Assembly (NCBI GenBank): GCA_963747985.1
Contig: CAVVHG010000005.1
Span: 434,001 to 498,000, forward strand
DNA length: 64,000 nt
Reading direction: 5' to 3'
From: JACADW01 sp963747985
Lineage (GTDB): Bacteria; Acidobacteriota; UBA6911
The position numbers and the translations under genes are program-made. Shown piece after piece: positions 25,896 to 37,091 of the stretch; position 1 is the first letter of the stretch, and each line of letters starts with the position of its first letter. Under the pieces are notes generated by a model. The model had not been told where the DNA came from and searched no databases. It saw only the letters and a list, made by a program, of their open reading frames with translations.

Positions 25896-26247
25896 CTCCC
25901 CTCCTCTTTCTGTTTTGCCGGCGCCCGTGAGGCTCGAGCCGCAGTTCCTGGAATCCGCCCTAAACCGCACACGCCTCAGACGATGCACCTGCCCTCGTAT
26001 CCGGCCCTCGACTATACTCCACGAAGTTCACGAGTTTCGCAATGGGCGCTTTGATGCCCGGGTCTGAAGGCGCAGTGCCTGGTGACGTTCTTGACTTCAA
26101 CCATCGCGTTCTCCCGTTCTTCACCTCGGGCCGACACTGGGCGTTCGATTGTCCCAGGCAGCCCACGTGCAACAACCTGCAGGCGTCCTGGAAAGGCATC
26201 AGACGTATTCCCCCACGCGAAAGAGCCATTGACGCAGCCCGCAGCAT
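25896..26247. other. Divergent intergenic region
   Basis: About 350 bases between the leftward dehydrogenase and the rightward Cys-rich gene. On the minus strand TATAGT (26016-26011) could be a -10 box for the dehydrogenase, but no good -35 box is placed. No gene or repeat recognised. Confidence 0.4.
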
Positions 26248-26739
26248 GTGAAAGCATTGGCTAGTTCCGGGATTGGGTGGCTTGTGACTGTTTCTGCCTC
26301 GCGCGAAAAACCGGGTGCCATCAATTCTTCGCCTGTGCGCCCTCGTCGCTGCTTCGGTTTCCTTGCGCTGCTGGTCTACGCAATTTCATCGTTCGGTTTG
26401 CCGGTCCGTCTTGCACCCGAGGTTTTCCTGTCCCCCCGCGCAGCTGGAATGCCCGGCGCGATGACTGATGGATGTCGCGAGGCCAGTTGTTGCACCCCCA
26501 GATGTTACCTGGATGAAAACGGCGTGCACCATTGTGTTCCGGTAGTCGGAAAGTCCTGCGGCTGCGGACTCTCGTCTGGAGAGAATCCTTCCGGAACTCC
26601 TGCGACAGATGACGAGGCACTCATCCCTGCGCCCGAGCGGCTGGTGCGGGATCTTCCATCTGCGCTGTTCGCCCGCGAGGATTTGCCGGGACCGCGATCA
26701 GTCCTGCTGCCTCCCTCCACGCCACCCCCCAGATCCTGA
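26248..26739 (+). CDS. Cys/His-rich exported small protein next to a copper receptor
   Basis: Up to 163 residues. The start is uncertain: GTG at 26248, 26284 or 26335 are in frame, and the last gives the most signal-peptide-like opening (RPRRCFGFLALLVYAISS). After the hydrophobic segment comes a compact metal-site-like cluster, ASCCTPRCYLDENGVHHC followed by SCGCG, about seven cysteines and two histidines within forty residues. It then turns into a Pro-rich tail. It lies 150 bases before a TonB receptor with OprC/NosA copper motifs, so a copper-binding role is likely by context. No family recognised. Confidence 0.6.
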   Translation: MKALASSGIGWLVTVSASREKPGAINSSPVRPRRCFGFLALLVYAISSFGLPVRLAPEVFLSPRAAGMPGAMTDGCREASCCTPRCYLDENGVHHCVPVVGKSCGCGLSSGENPSGTPATDDEALIPAPERLVRDLPSALFAREDLPGPRSVLLPPSTPPPRS

Positions 26740-26890
26740 TCTGCCCCCTCTTGAAAAAGAAATAAACGGCTTCTGCGTCTGACCAGGTGCACACGGAGCC
26801 CTCGATGTGCTGCTGAGGGCCTCCGGCCGGAGGCATGAGGCAAGCACGGGAAGTCGCGATCTGATTTGGTGGATTATCGGGGAGGGAGTC

Positions 26891-29194
26891 ATGAAAGGGC
26901 GGAACCATTCTCTCGGGATCTTTCTCTGGTGCTGCATGCCAGGGATTATTGCGTCGGTCCATGCCGCGCCGAAACCAGGCGAGATCACGGGACTCATAAC
27001 TGCGCCCGATGGATCCGGCCTCCCCGGTACTCGGATTTCCGTTCGCCAGATGGTCGACGACAGGATATTCGGGGTGATATCGGGCGGGCGCGGTGTCTAC
27101 CGCGTGCCGGACCTGCCTCCGGGCAGATACCAGGTCCGGGCGGAGCTCGCCGGTTTTGAACCCTCCGCGGCCGAAGAGGTCACGATCTCGGAGGGAGAGT
27201 CCCGGATCGTCGATTTCAGGCTCGCCATCGCCACAATCCGGGAGATCATCACGGTCGTCGGGACCGCGCCGCGGGACAGCGTGCAGGCCACGGAAGTGCG
27301 TGAAAGCTCGGCGCGTGACGTGGGCGAAGCTGCGGCTCACGCCAACGGCATTACCAAACTCCGGAAAGGCGGAATCGCGAACGATGTCGTGGTCCGCGGG
27401 CTTCAAAGCAGGGATCTGAATGTGCTGATCGACGGCGAGCGGATTTATGGGGCATGCCCGAACCACATGGATCCCGCGGTATTTCACGTTGACTTCGCCG
27501 AGGTGGATCGGATCGAGATAGGGAAAGGTCCGTTTGACGTGCGGAACCAGGGGAGCCTGGGCGGACTTGTCAACATCATCACGCGGAAACCGGAGCAGGG
27601 ATTTCATGCTGCCGCAAATCTGTCGGCGGGCTCCTACGACTTTGTGAACCCATCGGCAACGATCCAGTACGCCAACAGCAGATTCTCGGCTCTCGGCGGC
27701 TACTCCTACCGGATCTCGCACCCGTTCGTCTACGGTTCAGGAAAGAGCTTCACCCAATACGGCAACTATCTCCAGAGCGCCCAGGACAGCGATGCCTTTG
27801 CCATTGGCACGGCGTGGGGCAAGTTCTCCGTGTCCCCGCGTGCCAACCATCTCATGCAGGTTTCATATTCGCGCCAGCAGGCGGACCATGTTCTCTATCC
27901 GTACCTCATGATGGACGCGATCTACGATGACGCGGACCGGATCAACTTCGGCTACCAGATCGACAACCCGTTTGGCCGCGTCGAGGCGCTCACCTTTCAG
28001 GGCTACTACACACAGGTGAAGCACTGGATGACCGATGAATTCAGGACTTCCTCCCTGAAGACTCCGCGGGGATACAGCATGGGCACATATGCCACCACAC
28101 GGACATTCGGCGGAAAGGTCGAGGCGGGCCTGAAGAATCTGACGGTCGGCCTGGAGGCTTTCAGCCGCTATTGGAGCGCCTCCACGCAGATGGCCGGCAT
28201 GGCCTACAGCCCCCAGGCTTCCATTCCCGATGTGGGAACCGTCTCAGTCGGGGCATACGTCGAGTACAGAAGATCACTGCTCGACAACCTGAGACTGGAG
28301 CTGGGCGGGCGCGTCGACAGGACCGACAGCAGTGCCGACCCCACCCTCGCGAATACGAACCTGTATTTCGCCTACAACTCGACGCGGAGCACATCGGCCG
28401 TCGACGCGTTTCCTTCCGGTAGCGCTCGCTTGATCTACCAGATGCCCCTGGGGCTGGAGTTCAGCGCGGGTGCCGGCAGCATCGTCAGGATTCCTGATGC
28501 GGTGGAGCGATATTTTGCACTACGCAGAGCCGGTTCGGATTGGGTGGGGAATCCCGCCCTGGAGCCAAGCCGGAACACAGGGTTTGACGGATCAGTCACG
28601 CTGCACCGGCGTGGCCTGTTCGTGAGCTCGGACTTCTACTGGAGCCAGGTGGGGAACTACATTGCTCTGACAGGCGTTTCGAAAGTAAACCCGATCCCGG
28701 GGATCATGAACTCCAACGCACGCTCATACCAGAACGTCGAAGCCAGCATTTACGGCACGGAAATTCAACTGGTCTATTCCTTCACATCGCGATTGTTCCT
28801 TTCGAGTGCCATGGCTTACGTGCGCGGAACTCAGGATCCCGACCCGGCGCGGAACGTTTTCTCGACTAACATCGCCGAGATGCCACCCATCAATTCGCGC
28901 ACCGGCCTCCGCTACGACACCGGGAAGTACTGGGCCGAGGTCGAAGGGGTCTTTACGGGCCCTCAGGATAACCTGGATGCGGACCTGCAGGAGACACCGA
29001 CCCCCGGGTATGGAATTGCCAACTTGAAGGCGGGGTTTAATTTCAGACGGTTCGCCGTGGCAGGAGGCGTGCACAACATCTTCGACAGGTTCTACTATGA
29101 GAACCTGTCTTACCAGCGTGACCCCTATCGGTCAGGAACCCGCGTTTATGAACCCGGACGAAACCTCTTCATCAACGTTTCCTACCGGTTTTGA
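26891..29194 (+). CDS. TonB-dependent copper receptor (OprC/NosA-like) with CarboxypepD_reg domain
   Basis: About 767 residues from ATG 26891, which has GGGGAGGGAG just upstream. It opens with a signal peptide, a carboxypeptidase-regulatory domain (about 30-110), then a plug with DVVVRGLQSRDLNVLIDGE and IEIGKGPFDVRNQGSLGG. The plug contains GACPNHMDP, with Cys189 and Met193 forming the CxxxM half of the copper site known from OprC. In the barrel KHWMTDEF gives His378 and Met380, the HxM half. The C-terminus ends in the aromatic NVSYRF. It should import copper across the outer membrane, powered by TonB. The added front domain is not part of classical OprC. Confidence 0.88.
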   Translation: MKGRNHSLGIFLWCCMPGIIASVHAAPKPGEITGLITAPDGSGLPGTRISVRQMVDDRIFGVISGGRGVYRVPDLPPGRYQVRAELAGFEPSAAEEVTISEGESRIVDFRLAIATIREIITVVGTAPRDSVQATEVRESSARDVGEAAAHANGITKLRKGGIANDVVVRGLQSRDLNVLIDGERIYGACPNHMDPAVFHVDFAEVDRIEIGKGPFDVRNQGSLGGLVNIITRKPEQGFHAAANLSAGSYDFVNPSATIQYANSRFSALGGYSYRISHPFVYGSGKSFTQYGNYLQSAQDSDAFAIGTAWGKFSVSPRANHLMQVSYSRQQADHVLYPYLMMDAIYDDADRINFGYQIDNPFGRVEALTFQGYYTQVKHWMTDEFRTSSLKTPRGYSMGTYATTRTFGGKVEAGLKNLTVGLEAFSRYWSASTQMAGMAYSPQASIPDVGTVSVGAYVEYRRSLLDNLRLELGGRVDRTDSSADPTLANTNLYFAYNSTRSTSAVDAFPSGSARLIYQMPLGLEFSAGAGSIVRIPDAVERYFALRRAGSDWVGNPALEPSRNTGFDGSVTLHRRGLFVSSDFYWSQVGNYIALTGVSKVNPIPGIMNSNARSYQNVEASIYGTEIQLVYSFTSRLFLSSAMAYVRGTQDPDPARNVFSTNIAEMPPINSRTGLRYDTGKYWAEVEGVFTGPQDNLDADLQETPTPGYGIANLKAGFNFRRFAVAGGVHNIFDRFYYENLSYQRDPYRSGTRVYEPGRNLFINVSYRF

Positions 29195-29196
29195 GA

Positions 29197-29317
29197 GGGA
29201 CAGTCACCAGTGTCCCCTGGGGTGCTTTGCGACAGTTGCGAGCACCTCTGGTGAAGCAGGCTGATGACCGGTCTCCGATTCAGGATGCCGAGCGCCGGGG
29301 ACACTGGTGACTGTCCC
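29197..29317. repeat. MITE-like element with 21-base perfect inverted ends
   Basis: GGGACAGTCACCAGTGTCCCC at 29197-29217 returns as its exact complement at 29297-29317, enclosing 79 bases without coding content. Each arm is itself a small dyad (GGGACA...TGTCCC). The element fills nearly the whole gap between two convergent genes and touches the stop codon of the methyltransferase gene. No target-site duplication is evident. It may be a small non-autonomous mobile or REP-type element doubling as a terminator. Confidence 0.75.
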
Positions 29318-30739
29318 CTACATATGCGCTGAGGCGGCGATGCGATCCAATTCGCCAGCCAGGCTTGCCTCGCAGGGTTGAGTCTTGTGGGTGGAGAGGA
29401 TCCGGTTCACATGTGCGCGCGCCTGGTCGGCGATAGACCGCGAACCGTCTGCCTCCCAGGCCTCCCACCGCCGGCGGTCGCACACTCTGGGGAACCAGGT
29501 CTCTGAACGGAAATTCTCGCAGGTGTGCTGCTCGGCAAGGAAGCTGCCCCCGATGCCGACCTCACGGATCACCGGCAATGCCAGCGTCTCGCCGTTCACT
29601 TCGAACCCGCGGAGAAGCCGCTTGACATAGGCTGCCATTTCGTTGTCGAAGACGAGCTGCAGCAGACTGCCTGCCTGGTCCAGCCCGACTATGCCCATGT
29701 GCCCGAAAGTGTCTGCGCCGGCAAGAGCACCCATCAGTAACGTGACCGCACGCTCCATACCGGATTGTGCATCCATGAGCTTGCTGTCGGACAGTCCGAC
29801 ATTCACATAAACAGGCAGCCCGTAGGAATGGGCCATCTGGGTCATGGCGACAGCCATCAGCCCTTGCTCCGGGGCGCCGAAACTGATCTGCATGGCGTGC
29901 ATGTCGAAAAGATGGGGAATCCCGCCATAACAGACCGGCAGTCCGGGCGTGATGACCTGAGACAACACGATTCCGGACAGGATCTCCGCGTTCTCCACCG
30001 CAAGCGTGCCGGCGAGTGTTGCCGGACCACTGGCGCCCGCCTGCACCATGGGAGCGAAGCAGAGCGGCAGCCCCTTGTGCGCGCAGGCCTTCAGAATCTC
30101 GATCCCGCTCGGGGCAAAGCGCAACGGACTCACCGGCTCTATGAAGCCATGCAGCATCGGATGAAGCCTGTGCTCCTCCGCTCCGCCCTGGACCGCCTCG
30201 CACATTTCCAGGATGAAGCCGAGGGAACGGCCCCCCGAGACCCAGACCTGCGTCGGCTTGGAGGTAATCTTCATCAACTCGGCGGCCATGACGACGTCGC
30301 GCCAGGCGGCAGGCACATCCAACGCCATCCCCAGTCCGCCTACGACGTCGATGTGCTCGAGCGCATCTCCGACCATCCCCGCGGCCCGGGTGTCGGAGAG
30401 AACGGGTTCGCGCCGATTTCGGCCGTCATCGTCAACCCAGGCGAATTGACCGGGGCTGGATACCAGGATGAACTCGCCGGCGCCGTACCGGACCGAGCGC
30501 CCTCTGTCGCGCCCGTACAGCGTGTAGCGCCGGCCGCACCGGCTGAGTGAGTCCTGAACCAGACGCGACGGTATGCGCGCCACCTGCGAGGTGCGATCCA
30601 CCTCCGCTCCGCCCTGTGCCAGTGCGTCAAGGGCCCCGGCGTCCGGGAAATGGACACCGGTATTGCGCAACAAATCCAGCGTGGCTTCATGGATACCTTC
30701 GATTGCCGATTGGCTGAGCATGGTGAGATTACTGAGCAT
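29318..30739 (-). CDS. MttB-superfamily corrinoid-dependent methyltransferase, non-pyrrolysine type
   Basis: About 473 residues from ATG 30739 with AGGAAAGG upstream; a TTG at 30778 overlapping the plsC stop is an alternative. Family motifs include MLSQSAIEGIHEATLDLLRN, VSGGRSLGFILEM, PVCYGG and GLSDSKLMDAQSGMERA; the final part contains GIGGSFLAEQHTCENFR. The superfamily moves methyl groups from trimethylamine (pyrrolysine enzymes) or from glycine betaine, proline betaine or carnitine (non-pyrrolysine) to a corrinoid protein. No in-frame TAG interrupts the frame, so it is of the second type. No corrinoid protein or reactivase is nearby; the substrate is unknown. Confidence 0.87.
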   Translation of the reverse strand: MLSNLTMLSQSAIEGIHEATLDLLRNTGVHFPDAGALDALAQGGAEVDRTSQVARIPSRLVQDSLSRCGRRYTLYGRDRGRSVRYGAGEFILVSSPGQFAWVDDDGRNRREPVLSDTRAAGMVGDALEHIDVVGGLGMALDVPAAWRDVVMAAELMKITSKPTQVWVSGGRSLGFILEMCEAVQGGAEEHRLHPMLHGFIEPVSPLRFAPSGIEILKACAHKGLPLCFAPMVQAGASGPATLAGTLAVENAEILSGIVLSQVITPGLPVCYGGIPHLFDMHAMQISFGAPEQGLMAVAMTQMAHSYGLPVYVNVGLSDSKLMDAQSGMERAVTLLMGALAGADTFGHMGIVGLDQAGSLLQLVFDNEMAAYVKRLLRGFEVNGETLALPVIREVGIGGSFLAEQHTCENFRSETWFPRVCDRRRWEAWEADGSRSIADQARAHVNRILSTHKTQPCEASLAGELDRIAASAHM

Positions 30740-30774
30740 GGCGTTACGCGCCTTTCCTCGCGGGTTGGCTTTTA

Positions 30775-31476
30775 TCAAAGAGCGGACCCGACTCTCGCAC
30801 GAGCGAGTTCGATCAAACCCGCGAGGTTCTCGCGGGAATACCCCTCTACCGGTATCGGCTCATGGACAGTGATGCGGATGGTCGCGGGCAGAAGACTCAG
30901 CTTCCCCTTGGGCATGACTACTGTTGCACCCGATATTGTCACCGGGACTATCGGCACGCCCGCGTCTATTGCCATGATGAACGCGCCCTTCTTGAAGGGA
31001 AGCAGGCGCCCGTCCGGCGATCGCGTGCCCTCGGGGTAAACCACGTAACTCTTGCCCCGCCGCAGATTCTCCGTTGCCATGCGCGCACTGTTGACCGCCG
31101 CCGTCCTGTTGCTGCGGTCGACCGGAACGACGCCGATCACGGGAAAACCGTATCGCAGGACCGGATTCCTGGTCAGCTCCTTCTTGGCCAGGTAGGCGAC
31201 GTTGCGCCCAAGGCAGACCCAAAAAATGGCCACGTCGATCAGGCTCTGGTGGTTCGGCGTAAACATGTAGGTCTTCGCGGGGTCGAGGCACTCGAGTCCG
31301 ACGACCTGGAGCTTAACGCCCACTATCGCGAGCCCCAGCCTGACAAACAGACCCACGGGCCTGTAGATGAAGTTCTCGTTTCCAGTTCGCCGGGCAAGCC
31401 AGATGACGATCGGACCGAACAGCCCGATGCTCCCGAACCAGAAGGACACCAGGAAAAGACCTCGCAGGCGCGCCAT
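30775..31476 (-). CDS. plsC: 1-acyl-sn-glycerol-3-phosphate acyltransferase
   Basis: A 233-residue membrane enzyme that acylates lysophosphatidic acid to phosphatidic acid. The catalytic NHQSLID (HxxxxD), the substrate-binding YPEGTRSPDG and the VPVTISGA motif are all in place. One hydrophobic stretch near the N-terminus (LRGLFLVSFWFGSIGLFGPIVIWLA) anchors it to the inner membrane. Same strand as the following methyltransferase gene, 35 bases away from its preferred start. Confidence 0.93.
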   Translation of the reverse strand: MARLRGLFLVSFWFGSIGLFGPIVIWLARRTGNENFIYRPVGLFVRLGLAIVGVKLQVVGLECLDPAKTYMFTPNHQSLIDVAIFWVCLGRNVAYLAKKELTRNPVLRYGFPVIGVVPVDRSNRTAAVNSARMATENLRRGKSYVVYPEGTRSPDGRLLPFKKGAFIMAIDAGVPIVPVTISGATVVMPKGKLSLLPATIRITVHEPIPVEGYSRENLAGLIELARARVGSAL

Positions 31477-31492
31477 TGCGTCCCATCTTTTG

Positions 31493-31624
31493 TCACGGCT
31501 GGCAGTGGTCTTTCAAGTGTTTAAATGAGCGAAGCGTCATCTCGCGACGGACAATCATCGAACCTGCCACCCCGATTTGGACCAGTGCGAGAATAAGAAA
31601 GAGAAGCAGCCGGGTGTTCTTCAT
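31493..31624 (-). CDS. 43-residue membrane peptide resembling the start of GDYXXLXY proteins
   Basis: An ATG at 31624 with GGAAGGGGGG three bases upstream opens a 43-residue frame: a basic start, one hydrophobic helix (LLLFLILALVQIGVAGSMI) and a charged tail, ending 17 bases before plsC. The order helix-SMIVRREMTLRS resembles the N-terminal end of GDYXXLXY-domain proteins, but the rest of that domain is missing. It is either a small membrane peptide or a truncated remnant. Confidence 0.45.
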   Translation of the reverse strand: MKNTRLLLFLILALVQIGVAGSMIVRREMTLRSFKHLKDHCQP

Positions 31625-32068
31625 TGGCCCCCCCTTCCGTACAGCCAGCGTACCTCTCTCTTGCGCACCCTTCCCTCCGTGGAGGTGGAAGGCGAGTTTC
31701 AGGAATGCCGTATCAGATGATGCCGGGCGCCGCTCCGGCGGGAAAATCCCGCGTCGAAGATCGGAATCTCACGGCGTCCCTCGTTCGATAAGAGAATGGA
31801 GTGTACGAAGCCCACTCGCTGCCGAGCCTGGCACGGCGACCCGGCCCGGTCAACGACATGAGCATGGCTTGCTGCGGGGCGGAGCCGATTCCGGACGGAC
31901 AGAACCAACTGCCGGAAACATCCAAACGTCCACCCCGGAAGGTAGATGGACGGTGGGGGAGCCGTCCGGGATGTTGCTTTGCCTGCGACGGACCGTTTAC
32001 AGGGCTTGACTGGTTCTGTAAACTATCTGTTTTGGCATCGGCCAAGTATTCGCAACTGAGGTGCCGCC
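31625..32068. other. Intergenic region without recognised genes
   Basis: About 440 bases between the leftward small peptide gene and the rightward DksA-like gene. It must carry promoters for both directions. No clear hairpin, RNA gene or coding frame was found, and none of the short open frames has a family match or good ribosome site. Confidence 0.4.
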
Positions 32069-32410
32069 ATGAATAAAAGGGAACTGAAGAAGTTCAGAGC
32101 GATTCTCGAGGAGAAGCGTGACGCCATGCTTCACCAGGGGAGCCGGAAGGCCTACTGGGAGAACATGGGCAACACACGTCACGGCGACTTTGTCGACCAG
32201 GCCAGTGACGACAACGAAGTGCACGTAAACATCCGACTGCGCCAGACGGACGCGAAGCTGCTGCGGGCAATCGAAGCGGCGATCTCTCGCATCGATAACG
32301 GCAACTTCGGCCTCTGTACCCAGTGTGAGCAGGAAATCAGCGCCGCACGCCTGCAGGCGGTGCCATGGACTTCGGTCTGCGTCGCCTGCAAGGAAAAGAA
32401 GACGGCCTGA
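32069..32410 (+). CDS. TraR/DksA-family zinc-finger protein
   Basis: A 113-residue protein with a coiled-coil-like front, the DQASD motif at the hairpin tip, and a C-terminal four-cysteine zinc site (CTQC and CVAC). GAGG lies eight bases before the ATG. DksA-like proteins bind in the RNA polymerase secondary channel and tune transcription, often with ppGpp. It is shorter than E. coli DksA (151). A good terminator follows at 32447-32475. Confidence 0.92.
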   Translation: MNKRELKKFRAILEEKRDAMLHQGSRKAYWENMGNTRHGDFVDQASDDNEVHVNIRLRQTDAKLLRAIEAAISRIDNGNFGLCTQCEQEISAARLQAVPWTSVCVACKEKKTA

Positions 32411-32446
32411 GACCCATGAGGGTCGGCAGGCATCGGAAAGTGCCAA

Positions 32447-32475
32447 GGCGTCCTCCGGGACGCCCTTTCTATTTT
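32447..32475 (+). terminator. Rho-independent terminator after the DksA-like gene
   Basis: GGCGTCC (32447-32453), loop TCCG, GGACGCC (32458-32464), then CTTTCTATTTT. The T-rich tract on the plus strand fits termination of the DksA-like transcript; it also lies at the end of the convergent transporter gene. Confidence 0.75.
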
Positions 32476-33347
32476 CCCAATCTGCGGGTCGTTGCGATAT
32501 AGATTCCAGTCAATATCAGGCAGCCGCCGAGGCATTTCCCCACCGTCAGCCCCTCGTTGAGAACGAAATAGGCCAACAGACTCGCCCCTGCCGGTTCTGC
32601 GAGACCGATGAGCGCCACCAGTCCCGGCGGCAGCCAGCGCAGCGACCAATTGTAGGTGGTGTGACCGATGCACTGCGGCACGAGGCCGACGAGAAACATG
32701 AACATGTGTGTTCTTGCCGACAATCCTCGCAGCGGCACCCCGGCGACGGCTGCGGCCGCGGCGAGCGTCAGGGCGGCCGTGCAGTAGACCGGCCAAACGT
32801 AGGCCAGCAGCGAGAGTCTGCGACGTACGGTCGAGCCGATCAGCAGGTAAACGGCCATGGCAACGGCCCCGCCCAGCGCGAGCAGGTTGCCTTGCGATGA
32901 TATGGCGGATTCAGACCAGTCGCCGTGGAACACGACGATGCATCCCAGGAAGGCAACGGTGAGGCCGGCCCAGAAATCACGGCCGCAAGGCCGCCGAAAA
33001 AGCCACTGACTCGCGACGCCGATGAAGAACGGCGTCGTGTTCACCAGCAGGACCGAACTGGCCACAGAAGTGTGCGACAGGGAGGCTATCCAGAGCGCGA
33101 AGTGGAGGGCAAGCGCGACGCCGGAGAGGATCAGGTTCCTCCACTCCTGCCAGGTATTCGACCGGAACTCACGCCCCGGGCCCGACATCACAAGGGGTGC
33201 GAGCAGGCAGGTCGCCCAGAAGACGCGGTACGTGGCGACGGCCAGCGCGGGAGCTGCCGCAAGGCGGACGAGCACAGCCCCGCATGACACTGCCGCGATT
33301 CCGACGCTCAGGAAAAGGCTGAGACGCAGAGGTCCCGGACGGTCCAT
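32469..33347 (-). CDS. EamA/DMT-family transporter
   Basis: A 292-residue inner-membrane protein with about ten hydrophobic helices in two EamA halves; the first half includes ATYRVFWATCLLAPLV and SVASSVLLVNTTPFFIGVAS, the second ends with GLAEPAGASLLAYFVLNEGLT. ATG 33347 has GAGGAA upstream and is preferred over the neighbouring GTG. Such transporters export or exchange metabolites such as amino acids; the substrate cannot be told. Confidence 0.9.
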   Translation of the reverse strand: MDRPGPLRLSLFLSVGIAAVSCGAVLVRLAAAPALAVATYRVFWATCLLAPLVMSGPGREFRSNTWQEWRNLILSGVALALHFALWIASLSHTSVASSVLLVNTTPFFIGVASQWLFRRPCGRDFWAGLTVAFLGCIVVFHGDWSESAISSQGNLLALGGAVAMAVYLLIGSTVRRRLSLLAYVWPVYCTAALTLAAAAAVAGVPLRGLSARTHMFMFLVGLVPQCIGHTTYNWSLRWLPPGLVALIGLAEPAGASLLAYFVLNEGLTVGKCLGGCLILTGIYIATTRRLGK

Positions 33348-33550
33348 CACGCTTCCTCATACTGCCCGAACGACAGGGAAGTCAACGCATCATACAGAAC
33401 GTCGATGTCCGCGTCCTCAGTTCTTTGCGAACAGGGTTGACGAGATGCCGCGTGCTCGATGGGCGCACAGGCTCACCCGGCGGAGCTCATTTGAGACACA
33501 GCATTGACGGGTCGCGGGTGTAGACTGAATCCTGGGATGGGGGTCCGCGC

Positions 33551-34108
33551 GTGACGAGGATATACACGAAGACCGGTGACGATGGTACGACCGGACTGAT
33601 CGGAGGGCAGCGCGTGTCCAAAGACTCCCTTCGAATTGAAGCCTGCGGAACCGTGGATGAGCTCAACGCGCTGCTCGGCGTGGTTCGAAGCCTCATCCCC
33701 GATGCAGCGACTGAGAGAAGCCTCCTGCGAATCCAGGATCACCTCTTCACCCTGAGTGCGAATCTGGCCGTAACGGAGGCGGGGACTCGCACCAGACACG
33801 GCGTACCGCCCATCACGGGTGAGCACGTCACAGTCCTCGAGAAGGAAATTGATGAAATACAGGAGGTAATGGAGCCGCTCCGGAAATTCGTTCTCCCCGG
33901 AGGTTCGAAGGCGGCTGCCCTGCTTCACTTCGCGCGCACGGTCGCGAGGCGGGCCGAGAGACGCGCCGTGTCGCTGGCCGCCAAAGAGACCGTCGAGCCG
34001 GAGATCATTCGCTACCTGAACCGCCTATCCGATCTCCTTTTCATGCTCGCCCGCCGTGCCAATGCCCTGGCGGGGAGTGAGGAAGTGAACCCTCGATTCG
34101 GGCATTGA
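33551..34108 (+). CDS. Cob(I)yrinic acid a,c-diamide adenosyltransferase, PduO type
   Basis: A 185-residue four-helix enzyme that makes adenosylcobalamin from ATP and cob(I)alamin. The N-terminal IYTKTGDDGTTGLIGG is the family's ATP-binding signature; FVLPGGSKAAALLHFARTVARRAER carries the conserved Arg pair. A GTG start is used. It lies on the opposite strand from the MttB-like gene at 29.3 kb, which also depends on corrinoid chemistry, though adenosylcobalamin is not the cofactor of methyltransferases. Confidence 0.95.
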   Translation: MTRIYTKTGDDGTTGLIGGQRVSKDSLRIEACGTVDELNALLGVVRSLIPDAATERSLLRIQDHLFTLSANLAVTEAGTRTRHGVPPITGEHVTVLEKEIDEIQEVMEPLRKFVLPGGSKAAALLHFARTVARRAERRAVSLAAKETVEPEIIRYLNRLSDLLFMLARRANALAGSEEVNPRFGH

Positions 34109-34161
34109 TTCAGCCGCGCCCGGTGACGGTGATCGCTGATCGCGCGAGCGAACCTGCAAGC

Positions 34162-36909
<2,748 letters not shown>

Positions 36910-36924
36910 GTTCCAGACCTTCTT

Positions 36925-37010
36925 ACCGCAAAGGCGCAGAGGCCGCAGAGCAAGCCGCCAGATTATTGAGTGTTATATGTTTGTCTCTGCGTGCTCGGCG
37001 CCTCTGCGGT
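36925..37010. repeat. REP-like inverted repeat
   Basis: ACCGCAAAGGCGCAGAGG... at 36925-36950 and its imperfect complement at 36985-37010 (22 of 26 positions match) surround a 34-base AT-richer loop. The ACCGCAAAGGCGCAGAG core belongs to a dispersed family of short repeats often seen between bacterial genes. It lies upstream of the GH63-like gene. Confidence 0.65.
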
Positions 37011-37091
37011 CCCGTTTCTGGGCTTCTCGCCCGACTCCACATAGCCGGACGAATCAGCTCCGCCACTACGAGATCGTCCTGTTCAGCCGCG

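Noticed and set aside
29318..29320. TAG stop of the MttB-like gene as a possible pyrrolysine codon
   Set aside because: The protein already has normal length and final motifs before the TAG, and downstream sequence enters the inverted repeat. In pyrrolysine enzymes the TAG lies in the middle of the gene.
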